The notes beneath the pieces are model-generated. The model ran no database searches. It was not told the origin of the DNA and was given only the letters and a program-made list of their open reading frames with translations. Of a stretch of 36,233 nucleotides of DNA, positions 1-9,715 are shown piece after piece. Source of the DNA: Acidocella sp. (lineage in GTDB: Bacteria > Pseudomonadota > Alphaproteobacteria > Acetobacterales > Acetobacteraceae); contig NZ_JABEVC010000190.1 in assembly GCF_013044125.1 (NCBI RefSeq), forward strand, positions 1 to 36,233. Reading direction: 5' to 3'. The position numbers and the translations under genes are program-made. Position 1 is the stretch's first letter. Every line of letters begins with the position of its first letter.

Positions 1-248
1 CATCGCCGCCTACGGATTCCTGATCTCCGAAACGGAAGCGATTCCCCCCTCAGGGCCACGCAACACGATTCTCGTCAAAGAACATCCCCTTCCCGCAGGC
101 TATCCACCCCGCGGATCCCCCGATCCGGCCTGAGCGTAACGTGCCAAACTCAATCACCTCCGTCCGCATCGCCATCGCCCGCGCGATCTCCCGCACGCTG
201 CCACGTTGCCCATGCTGCCAACAAATTTTCAATCGAAAAAATTTATGA
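1..248 (+). mobile_element. IS701-like transposase, C-terminal remnant (frameshifted)
   Basis: The plus strand reads AAYGFLISETEAIPPSGPRN from base 5 and runs in that frame to a stop at 131-133. The frame one base over continues as ERNVPNSITSVRIAIARAI and then LPRCPCC, ending at the stop 246-248. Both halves match what I remember of the tail of IS701-type DDE transposases, so this looks like the end of one gene with a frameshift near base 120-131. The rest lies off the left edge. The stop overlaps the 3' end of the opposing nifO gene, so the element abuts the nif island directly. No terminal inverted repeat was recognised. Confidence 0.65.
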
Positions 249-644
249 CATAGTAAGACTAGGCGGGTGCGCGCATCCGTCCGGTGCCTCCGGCAGTTCA
301 AGGCCTAGCCGGTCTTTAAGGCTGGCCGCCACGAAGCCCGTGCACTGGCGTTCGCCGATTTGTAGCAACGGCCGGCGGATGAGAAGCGGCTGACTGAGTA
401 TCAGCGCCAGGGCATCGTCAGCGACGAGGGCTTCTGGCGAGACATCTCCTGATTTGACCGCCGGTGCAGACATATTGAACCAGTGCGTTACGGGCAGATT
501 GCCAAAGAAGGCACGCAGACGTTCCGCTGTCCACGGCTCGGCTAGCAGGCTGCGGGCGATGACCGTGTGCCCTGCCGCACGCAGCACCGCCTTCTGGCGG
601 GCGTTCCCGGCGCAGCCTGGCTTCTCATAGAACACGATCTCCAT
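243..644 (-). CDS. nifO: NifO, nitrogenase-associated ArsC-like protein
   Basis: The 133-residue protein starts MEIVFYEKPGCAGN, which is the thioredoxin-fold start of the ArsC/Spx family with a single Cys at residue 11 in KPGCAGN. The later IRRPLLQIGERQCTGF segment matches the conserved basic RRP loop of the family. In nif clusters this subgroup is annotated as nitrogenase-associated protein or NifO. Its exact role is unsettled, with effects on nitrate versus nitrogen use reported in Azotobacter. It begins 2 bases after the receiver-like gene ends and is probably cotranscribed with it, leftward. Family assignment is firm; function is inferred from context. Confidence 0.85.
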   Translation of the reverse strand: MEIVFYEKPGCAGNARQKAVLRAAGHTVIARSLLAEPWTAERLRAFFGNLPVTHWFNMSAPAVKSGDVSPEALVADDALALILSQPLLIRRPLLQIGERQCTGFVAASLKDRLGLELPEAPDGCAHPPSLTMS

Positions 645-646
645 GG

Positions 647-1072
647 CTACAGACTCAGTTGGATGAGCGGGGCGCCACCGCGGCCGAGCCCCGTGTCCAC
701 CTTCTTGCGCACGGCCTCTATGCCCAAGGGCTTGGCCAGCGCGCCATGGGCCCCGGCCCGCAACGCCGCCAGCGCGGGCGCTTCCGTGTTCTTGTCGTGC
801 ACCACCAGCACCCGCACGCCAGGATAGGCTGTGGTCAGGTCGTCAACCACAGCAGCCCCACGCGCCTCCACCACCCCTGCAGAGAGCAGCACCAGGTCGG
901 GCTTTAGCCAATCCTGTCCCTTTTCGTACACCTCCTCGGGGGAGGACATTTCATGGGTCTCGATTTCGTCCTGCAGGATAAACTGCAGCACCGCGCGGGT
1001 GATTTCATCGGGCTCCACGATGAACACGCGGCGCTGATCGACCGCCCTGGCTGTATCCACTCCGATCTGCAC
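647..1072 (-). CDS. Receiver-like (pseudo-response regulator) protein lacking the phosphoacceptor Asp
   Basis: The GTG start at 1072 is chosen because GGAGG lies 6 bases upstream; a longer frame reaching 1408 would run through the nifH control region. The 141-residue product has receiver-fold character: RVFIVEPDEIT at strand 1, PDLVLLSAG at strand 3, and the conserved Lys in ALAKPLG (about residue 114). Where active receivers carry the phosphorylated Asp, this one has Ser (about residue 64). The acidic pair is altered to E-P-D-E. It has no output domain, so if real it is a phosphorylation-independent protein-interaction module. It lies divergent from nifH and upstream of nifO. A nif role is inference. 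Confidence 0.7.
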   Translation of the reverse strand: MQIGVDTARAVDQRRVFIVEPDEITRAVLQFILQDEIETHEMSSPEEVYEKGQDWLKPDLVLLSAGVVEARGAAVVDDLTTAYPGVRVLVVHDKNTEAPALAALRAGAHGALAKPLGIEAVRKKVDTGLGRGGAPLIQLSL

Positions 1073-1116
1073 CCCTAACCTCCATCTGCGTTGGTCCAAA
1101 GGGGAAAGCAAGAACC

Positions 1117-1132
1117 ATTCCCGCGCCGCAAG
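1117..1132 (-). promoter_or_regulatory. Possible sigma-54 promoter for the receiver-like gene and nifO
   Basis: The minus strand reads GGGAATGGTTCTTGCT, with GG and GC separated by 10 bases and a good TTGCT -12 element. The -24 element is poor (GGGAA instead of TGGCA). The expected transcript start is about 30 bases before the GTG at 1072. The NifA sites at 1142-1187 are unusually close to it. Confidence 0.35.
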
Positions 1133-1141
1133 CTGGTATTT

Positions 1142-1157
1142 TGTCCCGTTTAAGACA
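1142..1157 (+). promoter_or_regulatory. NifA upstream activating site 1 (nifH)
   Basis: TGTCCCGTTTAAGACA fits TGT-N4-T-N5-ACA exactly. It lies about 90 bases before the nifH -24 element. Confidence 0.85.
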
Positions 1158-1171
1158 GGGCCGACACGGGC

Positions 1172-1187
1172 TGTCAGGTTCGACACA
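1172..1187 (+). promoter_or_regulatory. NifA upstream activating site 2 (nifH)
   Basis: TGTCAGGTTCGACACA fits TGT-N4-T-N5-ACA exactly. It starts 30 bases after site 1, about three helical turns, so both sites face the same side of the DNA. Confidence 0.85.
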
Positions 1188-1243
1188 TCGCCATGACTTT
1201 CTAAACCACCAGAAAAACACTTGAATTTTCTTGATGTATGGTT

Positions 1244-1259
1244 TGGCATGGCGATTGCA
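1244..1259 (+). promoter_or_regulatory. Sigma-54 promoter of nifHDK
   Basis: TGGCATGGCGATTGCA has invariant GG (1245-1246) and GC (1257-1258) with 10 bases between them. An AT-rich stretch at 1211-1240 separates it from the NifA sites and may help bending. The non-coding region 1073-1410 otherwise holds only an untranslated leader of about 140 bases. Confidence 0.93.
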
Positions 1260-1371
1260 TCGTGGTCTACGGGACGGCGAGTGAGGGCTGAACACAGGCA
1301 GACGCGCAGGACGAGCGCTGTGTTCCTTCCCGTGACCGCGAGCACGTTACCGAAAGAGATGGACCGCGTGA

Positions 1372-2310
<939 letters not shown>

Positions 2311-2319
2311 GGCCAAACG

Positions 2320-2344
2320 CCCTGGCTGACTGGAACGGCCAGGG
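2320..2344 (+). other. nifH-nifD intergenic hairpin
   Basis: CCCTGGC (2320-2326) and GCCAGGG (2338-2344) are perfect 7-base arms around an 11-base loop, with no following T run. It is more likely an mRNA stability or processing element that favours NifH over NifDK than a terminator. Confidence 0.5.
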
Positions 2345-2375
2345 TCCCCAAACGGATAAGCCAAGGAGCAAGAAG

Positions 2376-3875
2376 ATGAGCGTTGTAGAAACCCTGAGCG
2401 TCGAAGACATCAAGGCGCGCAACAAGGAACTGGTCGAAGAGGTGCTCCGGGTCTATCCGGAGAAAACCGCCAAGCGCCGGGCCAAGCACCTGAACGTGCA
2501 CGAGGAGGGCAAGGCCGATTGCGGCGTGAAGTCGAACATCAAGTCTATCCCTGGCGTGATGACGATTCGTGGCTGCGCCTATGCTGGCTCGAAGGGCGTG
2601 GTGTGGGGTCCGATCAAAGACATGATCCATATCAGCCACGGCCCCGTTGGCTGCGGCCAGTATAGCTGGGCGGCGCGCCGCAATTATTATATCGGCATCA
2701 CCGGTATCGATACTTTCGGCACCATGCAGTTCACCTCGGATTTCCAGGAGAACGACATCGTCTTCGGCGGCGACAAGAAGCTGGCCAAGGTGATCGACGA
2801 AATTCAGGCATTGTTCCCGCTCAACCGCGGCATCTCGGTGCAGTCCGAATGCCCTATCGGCCTCATCGGCGATGATATTGAGGCAATCTCCAAGACCAAG
2901 TCCAAGGAATATGAGGGTAAGACCATCGTGCCCGTGCGCTGCGAAGGCTTCCGCGGCGTGTCGCAATCGCTCGGTCACCACATCGCCAACGATGCGGTGC
3001 GGGACTGGGTGTTCGACAAGATAGGCGACAAGCTACTGGCCTTTGAGCCGAGCGCGTATGACGTTGCCATCATCGGTGACTACAACATTGCCGGCGATGC
3101 GTGGTCTTCTCGCATCCTGCTGGAAGAGATGGGCCTGCGCGTGATCGCGCAATGGTCGGGCGACGGCACGCTGGCCGAGCTTGAAGCCACGCCGCGCGCC
3201 AAGCTGAATGTGCTGCATTGCTACCGCTCTATGAACTACATCTCGCGCCACATGGAAGAGAAATACGGCACCCCCTGGGTGGAGTATAATTTCTTTGGCC
3301 CGACCAAGATCGCTGAATCGCTGCGCAAGATCGCCAGCTACTTTGACGACAAGATCAAGGAAGGCGCCGAGAAGGTCATCGCCAAGTACCAGCCGCTGGT
3401 TGATGCCGTCATCGCCAAGTACAAGCCGCGCCTGCAGGGCAAGACGGTAATGCTTTATGTTGGCGGTTTGCGTCCGCGCCATGTGATTGGCGCCTACGAG
3501 GATCTGGGCATGGATGTTGTCGGCACGGGTTACGAGTTTGGCCATAACGACGATTATCAGCGCACCGCCCAGCATTACGTGAAGGACGCAACGCTGATAT
3601 ACGATGACGTCACTGGCTACGAGTTTGAGAAATTTGTCGAGAAGGTGCAGCCCGATCTCGTTGGCTCCGGCATCAAGGAAAAGTACATCTTCCAGAAGAT
3701 GGGGGTGCCGTTCCGCCAGATGCATTCTTGGGATTATTCGGGTCCCTATCATGGCTATGACGGCTTTGCCATCTTCGCCCGCGACATGGACATGGCGATC
3801 AATTCCCCCGTGTGGAATTTGACCAAGGCGCCGTGGCCCCCCAAGCCGCAGCCGCTGCAGCTTGCCGCGGAATAA
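2376..3875 (+). CDS. nifD: Nitrogenase MoFe protein alpha chain NifD
   Basis: NifD carries the FeMo-cofactor where N2 is reduced. The 499-residue protein shows the three P-cluster cysteines C67 (RGCAYAG), C93 ([10 protein letters not shown]) and C159 ([11 protein letters not shown]). The two cofactor ligands are C282 (HCYRSMNYI) and H450 ([12 protein letters not shown]). These mark it as a true Mo nitrogenase alpha chain rather than a NifE or vanadium type. Length is normal for the family. AAGGAG lies 9 bases before the start. It follows nifH by 65 bases, which hold a hairpin. Confidence 0.98.
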   Translation: MSVVETLSVEDIKARNKELVEEVLRVYPEKTAKRRAKHLNVHEEGKADCGVKSNIKSIPGVMTIRGCAYAGSKGVVWGPIKDMIHISHGPVGCGQYSWAARRNYYIGITGIDTFGTMQFTSDFQENDIVFGGDKKLAKVIDEIQALFPLNRGISVQSECPIGLIGDDIEAISKTKSKEYEGKTIVPVRCEGFRGVSQSLGHHIANDAVRDWVFDKIGDKLLAFEPSAYDVAIIGDYNIAGDAWSSRILLEEMGLRVIAQWSGDGTLAELEATPRAKLNVLHCYRSMNYISRHMEEKYGTPWVEYNFFGPTKIAESLRKIASYFDDKIKEGAEKVIAKYQPLVDAVIAKYKPRLQGKTVMLYVGGLRPRHVIGAYEDLGMDVVGTGYEFGHNDDYQRTAQHYVKDATLIYDDVTGYEFEKFVEKVQPDLVGSGIKEKYIFQKMGVPFRQMHSWDYSGPYHGYDGFAIFARDMDMAINSPVWNLTKAPWPPKPQPLQLAAE

Positions 3876-3911
3876 ACGGTCATTCTCAGGACTTAAGGAA
3901 AGGGCTTCATC

Positions 3912-5471
3912 ATGACCCAGGACGCAGATAAGGTACTCGACCATTTCGAGCTGTTCCGCGGCGCGGAATACAAGGAAATGTTCGCCAATAAGAGGGCGAA
4001 TTTTGAAAACACGCACCCTGATGCCGAGGTTGACCGGGTGCGCGAATGGGCGAAAACCAAGGAATACCAGGAGAAGAACTTCGCCCGCGAGGCACTGGTG
4101 GTTAACCCCGCCAAGGCTTGCCAGCCGCTGGGCGCGGTGTTCGTGGCCGTGGGCTTTGAGGGCACGCTACCCTTTGTGCACGGGTCGCAGGGGTGCGTTG
4201 CGTATTACCGCAGCCATTTTTCACGCCACTTTAAGGAGCCGACCTCGTGCGTTTCCTCGTCGATGACGGAAGATGCGGCCGTGTTCGGCGGCCTCAACAA
4301 CATGGTTGACGGCCTGGCCAATGCCTACAGCATGTACAAGCCCAAGATGATCGCTGTCTCCACCACCTGCATGGCGGAAGTCATCGGCGACGATCTCAAT
4401 GCTTTCATCAAGACTGCCAAGGAAAAAGGTTCCGTTCCCGCCGAGTTCGACGTCACCTTCGCGCATACGCCGGCCTTCGTCGGTAGCCATGTGACCGGCT
4501 ACGATAACGCGATGAAGGGCGTGATCGAGCATTTCTGGGATGGCAAGGCCGGTACCGTGCCCAAGCTGGAGCGGGCCGAGAACGGCTCCATCAACTTCAT
4601 CGGCGGGTTTGACGGCTATACCGTCGGTAACATTCGCGAGGTCAAGCGCATCTTCGATCTGATGCAAGTTGAGTACACCATCATCGGCGATAATTCCGAT
4701 GTGTGGGATACGCCGACCGATGGCGAGTTCCGCATGTATGATGGTGGCACAAAGCTGAATGATGTTGCGAATGCTGTAAACGCCAAGGCGACCATTTCGA
4801 TGCAACAGTTTTGTACCGAAAAGACGCTGGAACTTGTTCGTAATCATGGCCATGAAGTGCTGGCCTTCAACCACCCGGTGGGTGTCGCCGGGACCGACCA
4901 CTTCCTCATGGAAGTGTCTCGCCTGTCCGGCAAGCCGATCCCGGCTGAGCTGGAGAAGGAACGCGGCCGGCTGGTGGATGCCATCGCCGATTCAAACGCC
5001 CATATTCACGGCAAGAAATTCGCCATCTATGGCGACCCCGACCTGACCTATGGGCTGGCCGCGTTCCTGCTTGAACTGGGCGCGGAACCCGTGCATGTGC
5101 TAGCGACCAATGGCAACAAGGCGTGGGCCGCGAAGATGCAGGCGCTGTTCGACAGCTCGCCTTTCGGCGCCAATTGCAAGGCTTATCCGGGGAAAGATCT
5201 GTGGCACATGCGCTCACTGCTGTTCACCGAGCCTGTCGATTATCTTATTGGCAATACCTACGGAAAATATCTGGAACGCGATACCGGTACGCCGCTGATC
5301 CGCATAGGCTTCCCCATCTTCGACCGGCACCATCATCATCGCCGGCCGGTATGGGGCTACCAGGGCGGCATGAACTTACTGATCACCATCCTCGACAAGA
5401 TCTTCGATACGATGGATGCAAAGACGAACGTTGCAGGCCAGACGGACTATAGCTACGACATCATCCGCTGA
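3912..5471 (+). CDS. nifK: Nitrogenase MoFe protein beta chain NifK
   Basis: NifK pairs with NifD in the alpha2beta2 dinitrogenase and supplies the other half of the P-cluster ligands. In the 519-residue protein these are C70 (KACQPLGA), C95 ([10 protein letters not shown]) and C153 ([12 protein letters not shown]). The N-terminal extension before C70 is the usual length for this subgroup. The [20 protein letters not shown] segment near the C-terminus is a NifK signature. It starts 36 bases after nifD in the same operon. Confidence 0.98.
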   Translation: MTQDADKVLDHFELFRGAEYKEMFANKRANFENTHPDAEVDRVREWAKTKEYQEKNFAREALVVNPAKACQPLGAVFVAVGFEGTLPFVHGSQGCVAYYRSHFSRHFKEPTSCVSSSMTEDAAVFGGLNNMVDGLANAYSMYKPKMIAVSTTCMAEVIGDDLNAFIKTAKEKGSVPAEFDVTFAHTPAFVGSHVTGYDNAMKGVIEHFWDGKAGTVPKLERAENGSINFIGGFDGYTVGNIREVKRIFDLMQVEYTIIGDNSDVWDTPTDGEFRMYDGGTKLNDVANAVNAKATISMQQFCTEKTLELVRNHGHEVLAFNHPVGVAGTDHFLMEVSRLSGKPIPAELEKERGRLVDAIADSNAHIHGKKFAIYGDPDLTYGLAAFLLELGAEPVHVLATNGNKAWAAKMQALFDSSPFGANCKAYPGKDLWHMRSLLFTEPVDYLIGNTYGKYLERDTGTPLIRIGFPIFDRHHHHRRPVWGYQGGMNLLITILDKIFDTMDAKTNVAGQTDYSYDIIR

Positions 5472-5480
5472 TGATGCCAA

Positions 5481-5508
5481 GCCTCCGCCGCCAATATGCG
5501 GCGGAGGC
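5481..5508 (+). other. nifK-nifE intergenic hairpin
   Basis: GCCTCCGCCGC (5481-5491) and GCGGCGGAGGC (5498-5508) are perfect 11-base complementary arms around a 6-base loop. No T run follows. It sits 9 bases after the nifK stop. It would stabilise the nifHDK transcript end and reduce read-through to nifEN, matching the low amounts of NifEN needed. Confidence 0.7.
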
Positions 5509-5552
5509 GAACCAACTGGAGACCACTGAGCGCAACAGAAGGAGCACGCCGC

Positions 5553-6998
5553 ATGACTTCGCTGAATGCTAAGATCCAGGAGGTTTTCAACGAGCCCGCT
5601 TGCGGCGTTAATCACAACAAGACCGAGAAAGAACGCAAGAAGGGGTGCACGAAGCAGTTGCAGCCTGGCGGCGCGGCGGGTGGTTGCGCCTTCGATGGTG
5701 CCAAAATTGCGTTGCAGCCATTCACGGATGTCGCGCATCTGGTGCACGGTCCGATCGCCTGCGAGGGCAATTCCTGGGATAATCGCGGTTCAAAATCCTC
5801 CGGATCGGCACTATGGCGCATGAGCTTTACAACCGACATGAATGAAACGGACATCGTCTTCGGCGGTGAGAAGCGGCTTTATAAGGCGATCAAGGAAATC
5901 GGCGAGAAATACGATCCCGCCGCGATCTTCGTGTACCAAACCTGCGTGCCCGCCATGATCGGCGATGACATCAACGCCGTATGCAAGGCCGCGGCCAAAA
6001 AATTCGGCCGGCCGGTGATTCCGGTGAATTCTCCGGGCTTTGTGGGGCAAAAAAATCTAGGTAATAAGCTCGCTGGAGAAGCGCTTCTTGACCACGTCAT
6101 CGGCACCGCCGAGCCTGAATATACCACGCCCTATGACATCAATATCATTGGCGAATACAATTTATCCGGCGAGCTGTGGCAGGTGAAACCGCTGCTGGAC
6201 GAGCTTGGCATCCGCATTCTCTCCTGCATTTCCGGCGACGGAAAATATCTGGAGGCCGCCTATTCCCATCGCGCCAAAGCGGCGATGATGGTTTGCTCGC
6301 GCGCCATGATCAACGTCGCCAGCAAAATGGAGAAACGGTATAATATCCCATTCTTCGAGGGGTCATTCTACGGCATTGGCGACACAAGCGATTCTCTGCG
6401 CGAAATTTCCCGCCTGCTCATCAGCCGCGGTGCACCGGACAAACTGATGTTTCATACCGAAGCACTGGTCGCCCGCGAGGAGCAGAAGGCCTTTGCCGCG
6501 ATTGAGCAGTTCAAGGTCCAGCTTGCAGGAAAGCGCGTATTATTGATTACCGGCGGGGTTAAATCTTGGTCGGTGGTGGCGGCGCTGCAGGAAGCCGGGC
6601 TGGAAATTGTCGGTACCAGCGTCAAGAAATCGACGAAGGAAGACAAGGAGCGCATCAAGCAGATCATGGGCGAGGATGCCCATATGATCGACGATATGAC
6701 GCCGCGTGAGATGTACAAGATGCTGCGCGAGGCGCGCGCCGATATCATGCTCTCTGGCGGACGCTCGCAATTCGTGGCGCTGAAGGCAGCAATGCCATGG
6801 CTCGATATCAACCAGGAACGTCATCACGCCTATATGGGCTATGTCGGCATGGTGGACCTTGTCCGGCAAATAGAGAAGAGCCTTTATAATCCGATCTGGG
6901 AGCAGGTGCGTCAGCCGGCGCCGTGGGACGTGAATGGTGAGAGCTGGCAGAAAAAGGCGCAGGCCGCGCCTGCCGCGCTGCCGCTCGCCGCGGAGTAG
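5553..6998 (+). CDS. nifE: FeMo-cofactor scaffold protein NifE
   Basis: NifE is the alpha subunit of the NifEN scaffold where the NifB-made precursor is matured by Mo and homocitrate insertion. The 481-residue protein keeps the permanent [4Fe-4S] cluster cysteines C45 (GGCAFDG), C70 (GPIACEGNSW) and C131 (YQTCVPAMIGDD). It lacks the C-terminal His ligand context of NifD. The ATG at 5553 has AAGGAG 9 bases upstream; an upstream in-frame ATG at 5496 falls inside the hairpin region. nifN follows 5 bases after the stop. Confidence 0.97.
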   Translation: MTSLNAKIQEVFNEPACGVNHNKTEKERKKGCTKQLQPGGAAGGCAFDGAKIALQPFTDVAHLVHGPIACEGNSWDNRGSKSSGSALWRMSFTTDMNETDIVFGGEKRLYKAIKEIGEKYDPAAIFVYQTCVPAMIGDDINAVCKAAAKKFGRPVIPVNSPGFVGQKNLGNKLAGEALLDHVIGTAEPEYTTPYDINIIGEYNLSGELWQVKPLLDELGIRILSCISGDGKYLEAAYSHRAKAAMMVCSRAMINVASKMEKRYNIPFFEGSFYGIGDTSDSLREISRLLISRGAPDKLMFHTEALVAREEQKAFAAIEQFKVQLAGKRVLLITGGVKSWSVVAALQEAGLEIVGTSVKKSTKEDKERIKQIMGEDAHMIDDMTPREMYKMLREARADIMLSGGRSQFVALKAAMPWLDINQERHHAYMGYVGMVDLVRQIEKSLYNPIWEQVRQPAPWDVNGESWQKKAQAAPAALPLAAE

Positions 6999-7003
6999 GC
7001 GGC

Positions 7004-8362
7004 ATGGCCATTGTCACCACCATCAGAAAATCATGTACCGTGAATCCGCTGAAGATGAGTCAGCCCGTCGGGGGGGCGCTGGCCTTCATGGGGTTGCGCA
7101 ATACAATGCCGCTGCTGCATGGCAGCCAAGGCTGCACCTCATTCGGCCTCGTCCTCTTCGTTCGGCATTTCAAGGAAGCCATTCCACTGCAAACCACCGC
7201 GATGAGCGAGGTTGCAACAGTTCTCGGTGGTTACGAGAATATTGAGCAGGCGATCCTGAACATCTATAAGCGCACAAAGCCAGATCTCATTGGCATTTGC
7301 TCAACTGGCGTTACCGAAATAAAAGGTGATGACGTGGAGGGCTTCATCAAGCTCTTCCGGATGAACCATCCTGAATTCACGGACTACCCGATCGTCTATG
7401 TTTCAACACCAGACTTTTCGGGCGCCTTTCAGGATGGCTGGGACAAGGCCGTGACGCGGATTATTGAAGCGCTTGTACCGGCACAGGTTCTTGCGCGCGA
7501 CCCGCGCCATGTGAATGTTCTGCCTGGCTGCCACATAACGGCCGGAGACATCGACGAATTGCACGAGATTTTTGAGAATTTCGGGATGGAGGCGGTATTT
7601 TTGCCAGATCTATCAGGGTCTCTTGATGGCCATATCCCCGATGATTTCACGCCAACCACGCTGGGCGGAATTGGCGTTGATGAGATCGTCCAAATGGGCT
7701 CGGCGAACTGGACCATTGCGATTGGTGCACAGATGAGTGCCGCGGCGCAGGCGCTGCAAGCCCGCTCGGGTGTTCCGTTCAGGCTGTTTGAGCGACTGTG
7801 CGGCTTAAGGCCGAATGATGAATTCTTTGCGTTCCTGAGCGAGATCAGCGGCCGGCCGGTACCAGCAAAATACCGCCGCCAGCGCAGCCAGTTGATCGAC
7901 GCCATGCTCGATGGACATTTTTATACCGGCGGGCGAAAGCTTGCCATCGGCGCGGAGCCAGACCTTCTTTACGACATTGCCTCGCTGCTGCACGAGATGG
8001 GAGCCGAGATCGTCGCGGCGGTGACGACGACGGCCTCTCCGGTTCTGGAAAAACTCGCGGTTGATGAAGTCCTCATTGGCGACCTGGAAGATTTGGAAAT
8101 CCGCGCCAGCGCTCGTGGAGCTGATCTGCTGCTCACTCACGCGCATGGGCGGCAGATGGCGGCACGGTTGGAATTGCCGTTTTTCCGCATTGGCCTGCCG
8201 ATATTCGACCGGCTTGGCGCGGCGCATATTGTAACTGTCGGCTATAAAGGCACGCGCAATCTTATTTTCAGCATGGCCAATCTGCTGATGGAACACAATG
8301 AAACGTATCACAAGCCCACACCGGATTCGTGGCGCCGAGCGGCGCAAGAGGAGGCAGTATGA
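7004..8362 (+). CDS. nifN: FeMo-cofactor scaffold protein NifN
   Basis: NifN is the NifK-like beta subunit of the NifEN scaffold. The 452-residue protein has C44 in HGSQGCTSFGLV, the residue that completes the NifEN [4Fe-4S] cluster. It lacks the other NifK P-cluster cysteines; the STGVTEIKGDD segment replaces the cysteine-bearing one of NifK. FRIGLPIFDRLGAAH near the end is typical. It overlaps nifX by ATGA, implying translational coupling through nifENX. Confidence 0.97.
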   Translation: MAIVTTIRKSCTVNPLKMSQPVGGALAFMGLRNTMPLLHGSQGCTSFGLVLFVRHFKEAIPLQTTAMSEVATVLGGYENIEQAILNIYKRTKPDLIGICSTGVTEIKGDDVEGFIKLFRMNHPEFTDYPIVYVSTPDFSGAFQDGWDKAVTRIIEALVPAQVLARDPRHVNVLPGCHITAGDIDELHEIFENFGMEAVFLPDLSGSLDGHIPDDFTPTTLGGIGVDEIVQMGSANWTIAIGAQMSAAAQALQARSGVPFRLFERLCGLRPNDEFFAFLSEISGRPVPAKYRRQRSQLIDAMLDGHFYTGGRKLAIGAEPDLLYDIASLLHEMGAEIVAAVTTTASPVLEKLAVDEVLIGDLEDLEIRASARGADLLLTHAHGRQMAARLELPFFRIGLPIFDRLGAAHIVTVGYKGTRNLIFSMANLLMEHNETYHKPTPDSWRRAAQEEAV

Positions 8363-8754
8363 AAATCGCATTTTCTACACAGGATAAGAAGCGCGTCGAT
8401 GCGCATTTCGGCTGGGCGCGCCATATCGTCATCTATGAGGTCACCCCTGATGGTTCCAAATTTCTTCAGGATCTGACGTTTGACGGTGACCTCGCCGAAG
8501 ATGGTAACGAGGACAAGCTCGCGCCCAAACTGAATGCGATTCGGGATTGCGCCATTTTATATGTCGCGGCCATTGGCGGCTCCGGTGCGGCACGCGTGGT
8601 GGCCAGCAACATTCATCCCATCAAGGTCAATCAACCTGAGCCGATTGATAAACTGCTGGTGAAACTGCAAGAGGTCCTTGCGGGAACACCGCCGCCATGG
8701 CTGCGCAAGGCATTAGCGAAGGATAAAGAAAAAATCTTAAATTTTGAGGATTAA
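8359..8754 (+). CDS. nifX: Nitrogenase cofactor carrier NifX
   Basis: NifX is a small cofactor-binding protein that holds the NifB product or VK-cluster on its way to or from NifEN. The 131-residue product starts [20 protein letters not shown], the standard dinitrogenase iron-molybdenum cofactor domain start. It has the [11 protein letters not shown] loop. The ATG at 8359 overlaps the nifN stop and has AGGAGG upstream, so the longer frame beginning at 8329 is rejected. It is the third gene of the nifENX unit. Confidence 0.95.
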   Translation: MKIAFSTQDKKRVDAHFGWARHIVIYEVTPDGSKFLQDLTFDGDLAEDGNEDKLAPKLNAIRDCAILYVAAIGGSGAARVVASNIHPIKVNQPEPIDKLLVKLQEVLAGTPPPWLRKALAKDKEKILNFED

Positions 8755-8758
8755 TAGC

Positions 8759-9211
8759 ATGCCTGATGTGATTGATACCGTGGATGTCCCCTTCGTTAAG
8801 GAGCTTATCAATATCTGGCGTGCCCAGGATTCACACGGCACCTGGGACGGCAAGCCGGACATTGAATTGCTGACGCCATATATTCTTGACAAGGAGGCGC
8901 GCCGCGATCTGCCGATTATAGGCGATCCCGATCCGGAGACGATCTGGCGTTTGGAATTGTTCTTCAATGCCGTTTGTTTGGGCATTGAGCGCGCGACATG
9001 TGTGATGATCACGCCAATGCTGAAGATGAGCCATGAGGGCTTCGGCCGTATGGTGCTGATCGGCGGGCGGTTGATTGTGGTGAACAAGCAACTGCGCGAC
9101 GTGCATCGGTTCGGCTTTGACAATCTGGCCAAGCTTGCTGAAGAGGGCGACAAATATGTGCAGGCGGGTGTCGAGATGATTACGAAATTTCCCGAAGTGG
9201 CGAATTGCTGA
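8759..9211 (+). CDS. NifX-associated protein (DUF269)
   Basis: The 150-residue product matches the DUF269 family, which sits directly after nifX in most proteobacterial clusters. Recognisable stretches are [19 protein letters not shown] near the start and [25 protein letters not shown] in the middle. Its biochemical role is not established, although position ties it to cofactor handling. It starts 4 bases after nifX and overlaps the next gene by the A of TGATG. The ATG at 8759 is preferred over 8744 because the latter lies inside nifX. Confidence 0.93.
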   Translation: MPDVIDTVDVPFVKELINIWRAQDSHGTWDGKPDIELLTPYILDKEARRDLPIIGDPDPETIWRLELFFNAVCLGIERATCVMITPMLKMSHEGFGRMVLIGGRLIVVNKQLRDVHRFGFDNLAKLAEEGDKYVQAGVEMITKFPEVANC

Positions 9212-9411
9212 TGAGCGATGTTGAAACCTTGAAAGCGGAGATCAAGAAGCTTTCGGCGAAAGCGATGCAGGCAAAGATGGACCTGCATGACCTCTCCGAA
9301 GAATTGCCGCTGAACTGGCAGTCAGTCATCGGCATCGCCCAGCGCACGCATGAGGCGTTTGAGGCGCTGGAGGAGAAACGGGCGGCGCTCAAGGAACTGG
9401 AATCAGAATGA
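9211..9411 (+). CDS. NifX-associated small protein (DUF683, CCE_0567 family)
   Basis: This 66-residue, highly charged helical protein ([20 protein letters not shown], then DLHDLSEELPLNWQ) matches the DUF683 family. That family forms an antiparallel helical hairpin and accompanies DUF269 in nif clusters. A CCE_0567 homologue binds metal, but a role here is unknown. The start overlaps the DUF269 stop, so the two are likely translationally coupled. Confidence 0.9.
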   Translation: MSDVETLKAEIKKLSAKAMQAKMDLHDLSEELPLNWQSVIGIAQRTHEAFEALEEKRAALKELESE

Positions 9412-9428
9412 GCCTAAGGAGAGACACG

Positions 9429-9713
9429 ATGAGTCTGACATCGCGCAACGGAAGCATCTGGAAGCCAGAATATCTTCTGGCCATTAACCCTGAAAAATGC
9501 ATTGGCTGCGGTCGTTGTTACAAAGTTTGCGGCCGTGATGTGATGACGCTCAAAGGGTTGAATGAGGATGGAGATTATGTAGACCTTGATGATGACGATG
9601 ATTATGAGATTGAGAAGAAGGTGATGGTGCTGGCAGCAGCCGGTGCATGCATCGGCTGCGGCGCCTGCGCGCGCGTCTGCACCACCAACTGCCAGACACA
9701 CGGAGCAGGCTGA
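9429..9713 (+). CDS. fdxB: Nif-specific ferredoxin III (FdxB), 2[4Fe-4S]
   Basis: The 94-residue protein has two 4Fe-4S motifs: CIGCGRCYKVC near the N-terminus and CIGCGACARVC near the C-terminus. Between them is an acidic insert with a run DDDDDYE. This spacing is typical of nif-linked ferredoxin III. The ATG at 9429 has AAGGAG 9 bases upstream; the ATG at 9408 overlaps the previous gene and would add seven residues. It probably donates electrons during cofactor synthesis. It ends 2 bases before nifQ. Confidence 0.94.
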   Translation: MSLTSRNGSIWKPEYLLAINPEKCIGCGRCYKVCGRDVMTLKGLNEDGDYVDLDDDDDYEIEKKVMVLAAAGACIGCGACARVCTTNCQTHGAG

Positions 9714-9715
9714 GC

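Noticed and set aside
50-301. An 83-codon minus-strand frame at the left edge
   Set aside because: The plus strand here reads as the end of a transposase, and this frame overlaps nifO without a plausible start site.
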